Shown here one piece after another: positions 33,156-33,766 of a stretch of DNA of 33,766 bases. Origin of the DNA: Coriobacteriia bacterium (GTDB lineage: Bacteria; Actinomycetota; Coriobacteriia; WRKU01; WQUG01). A program made the position numbers and the translations under genes. The stretch spans positions 1-33,766 of the forward strand of contig WQYT01000013.1 of the NCBI GenBank assembly GCA_009781115.1, written 5' to 3'. A model generated the notes under the pieces. That model ran no database searches and was not told where the DNA came from. It worked only from the letters and a program-made list of their open reading frames with translations. Every line of letters begins with the position of its first letter. Position 1 is the first letter of the stretch.

Positions 33156-33599
33156 TTAATTTGAAGAAAGATGCTGACCGCAGCTCGCGCAAAACTGAGC
33201 ATCGTTACTATTCTTGTACCCACATTTCGTACAGAACTTTGTGTTTACGCTCTCCGGTTTTTTCGCTTGATTCGTTGACGGAATGCTATGCGTGGTTATT
33301 TGCTTTTCCGCTTCATCCTTCTGCCTTTTACGGAAATCAACAAGAGTCTGTTTTGATCCATTTTCTTCAGCATATACCAGCATGATTGTACAGACCGCGA
33401 TGATTACCAACAGGCTAATTCCGGTAGCACGCACAACCCTAATCACCTCACTGGGCGTCTGCACGCGTCGAGCTAAAATATCTTGTCCATACCTGATTGA
33501 TTGCTGTGGATCGTCGGGGCGATCGCATATGCTCTTATACTCTGGTGTCATCTCTATCAATGAAACCATTCTCTGAATATCATGGCCTTTGTAAAGCAA
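33156..33599 (-). CDS. Membrane protein with C-terminal zinc ribbon, probably 5'-truncated by an insertion sequence
   Basis: Residues about 55-77 form one membrane helix. The C-terminus has a double-knuckle zinc ribbon, FCTKCGYKNSNDAQFCASCG. The start is unclear: TTG 33599 and ATG 33569 both lack a ribosome site. The frame stays open further upstream with plausible coding (LNNLEGNPLPASFS) up to the insertion-sequence end at 33644, then meets a stop inside that element. The original gene was probably longer. The function is unknown; zinc-ribbon membrane proteins often serve in envelope sensing. Confidence 0.55.
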   Translation of the reverse strand: MLYKGHDIQRMVSLIEMTPEYKSICDRPDDPQQSIRYGQDILARRVQTPSEVIRVVRATGISLLVIIAVCTIMLVYAEENGSKQTLVDFRKRQKDEAEKQITTHSIPSTNQAKKPESVNTKFCTKCGYKNSNDAQFCASCGQHLSSN

Positions 33600-33643
33600 A
33601 ACAGAAAAGGACGCTGGTAACGGATTGCCCTCCAGATTATTAA

Positions 33644-33766
33644 GGCTCTTCGGTAGGATGTGTGGGGTGATTTAGGCTATAAGTGCAGGTGGCACCCTGT
33701 TTCAGCTATGATTTTTTGTGCTAACGAAAAATCGTAGAAAAGAAAGAAACAAGGTGCCTTAATGAA
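33644..33766 (+). mobile_element. Left end of an ISL3-like insertion sequence
   Basis: GGCTCTTCGGTA at 33644 resembles the GGCTCTTT.GT terminal repeat of the ISL3 family. The eight bases before it, ATTATTAA, are all A/T, as expected for ISL3 target duplications. An ATG at 33762, behind AAGGTG, would open a transposase frame that continues beyond the window. The right end is not visible. Confidence 0.55.
33691..33758 (+). promoter_or_regulatory. Long imperfect hairpin in the leader of the IS transposase
   Basis: GGCACCCTGTTTC at 33691-33703 pairs with GAAACAAGGTGCC at 33746-33758 (one mismatch), and inside CTATGATTTTT at 33706-33716 pairs with AAAAATCGTAG at 33727-33737. The outer arm covers the ribosome site AAGGTG just before the ATG, so it could block translation of read-through RNA. 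Confidence 0.5.

Overview
The window looks like a chromosomal segment of a Gram-positive actinomycete, most likely class Coriobacteriia. This is inferred from several features: moderately high GC, a bS16 protein with a long Ala/Glu-rich tail, LL-diaminopimelate aminotransferase next to dapF, a LexA/NrdR/dUTPase cluster, GTG and TTG starts with good Shine-Dalgarno sites, and no outer-membrane genes. The species cannot be named from the sequence alone.

Layout. (1) Positions 1 to about 3890 are the right part of an integrated mobilisable or conjugative element of lower GC. It carries the C-terminal part of a relaxase, four copies of a roughly 98-bp repeat, a long stretch full of strong stem-loops that looks like a structured RNA, a small TnpW-like gene and a large serine recombinase. 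It ends next to a tRNA-Gly gene. (2) 4103-8492 holds a GST-like gene and a very large secreted papain-like protease with ricin-type, Ig-like and InlB-type repeats. (3) A tRNA-Pro is followed by an operon read leftwards: def, fmt, rsmB, glpX and a membrane PASTA protein with a degenerate amidase domain. (4) A purine permease, dut and nrdR follow. (5) lexA diverges from an unannotated 37-residue membrane protein gene, with a LexA-type box at each of the two promoters. (6) A long leftward run follows: rny, an orphan GHKL ATPase, miaB, miaA, dapF, dapL and hflX. (7) A polymerase/ligase-like membrane protein and the rpsP-khpA-rimM-trmD-lepB operon follow. (8) The right end is accessory: a higBA toxin-antitoxin pair, a 46-bp perfect palindrome, three unknown envelope genes and the left end of an ISL3-like insertion sequence that seems to have cut the first of those genes.

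How the genes work together. The core is housekeeping: initiator tRNA formylation and deformylation (fmt, def), rRNA and tRNA modification (rsmB, trmD, miaA, miaB, rimM), RNA turnover (rny), lysine and peptidoglycan precursor synthesis (dapL, dapF), nucleotide pool control (nrdR, dut, permease) and the SOS response (lexA).

The observations I consider most worth a second look are: the SOS-controlled 37-residue membrane protein, which sits where Firmicutes carry the division inhibitor gene yneA; the structured RNA and repeat block of the mobile element; the zinc-ligand-less amidase fused to PASTA domains; dispersed repeats that have become the N-terminus of MiaA; and a higBA operon whose promoter predicts a leaderless mRNA.
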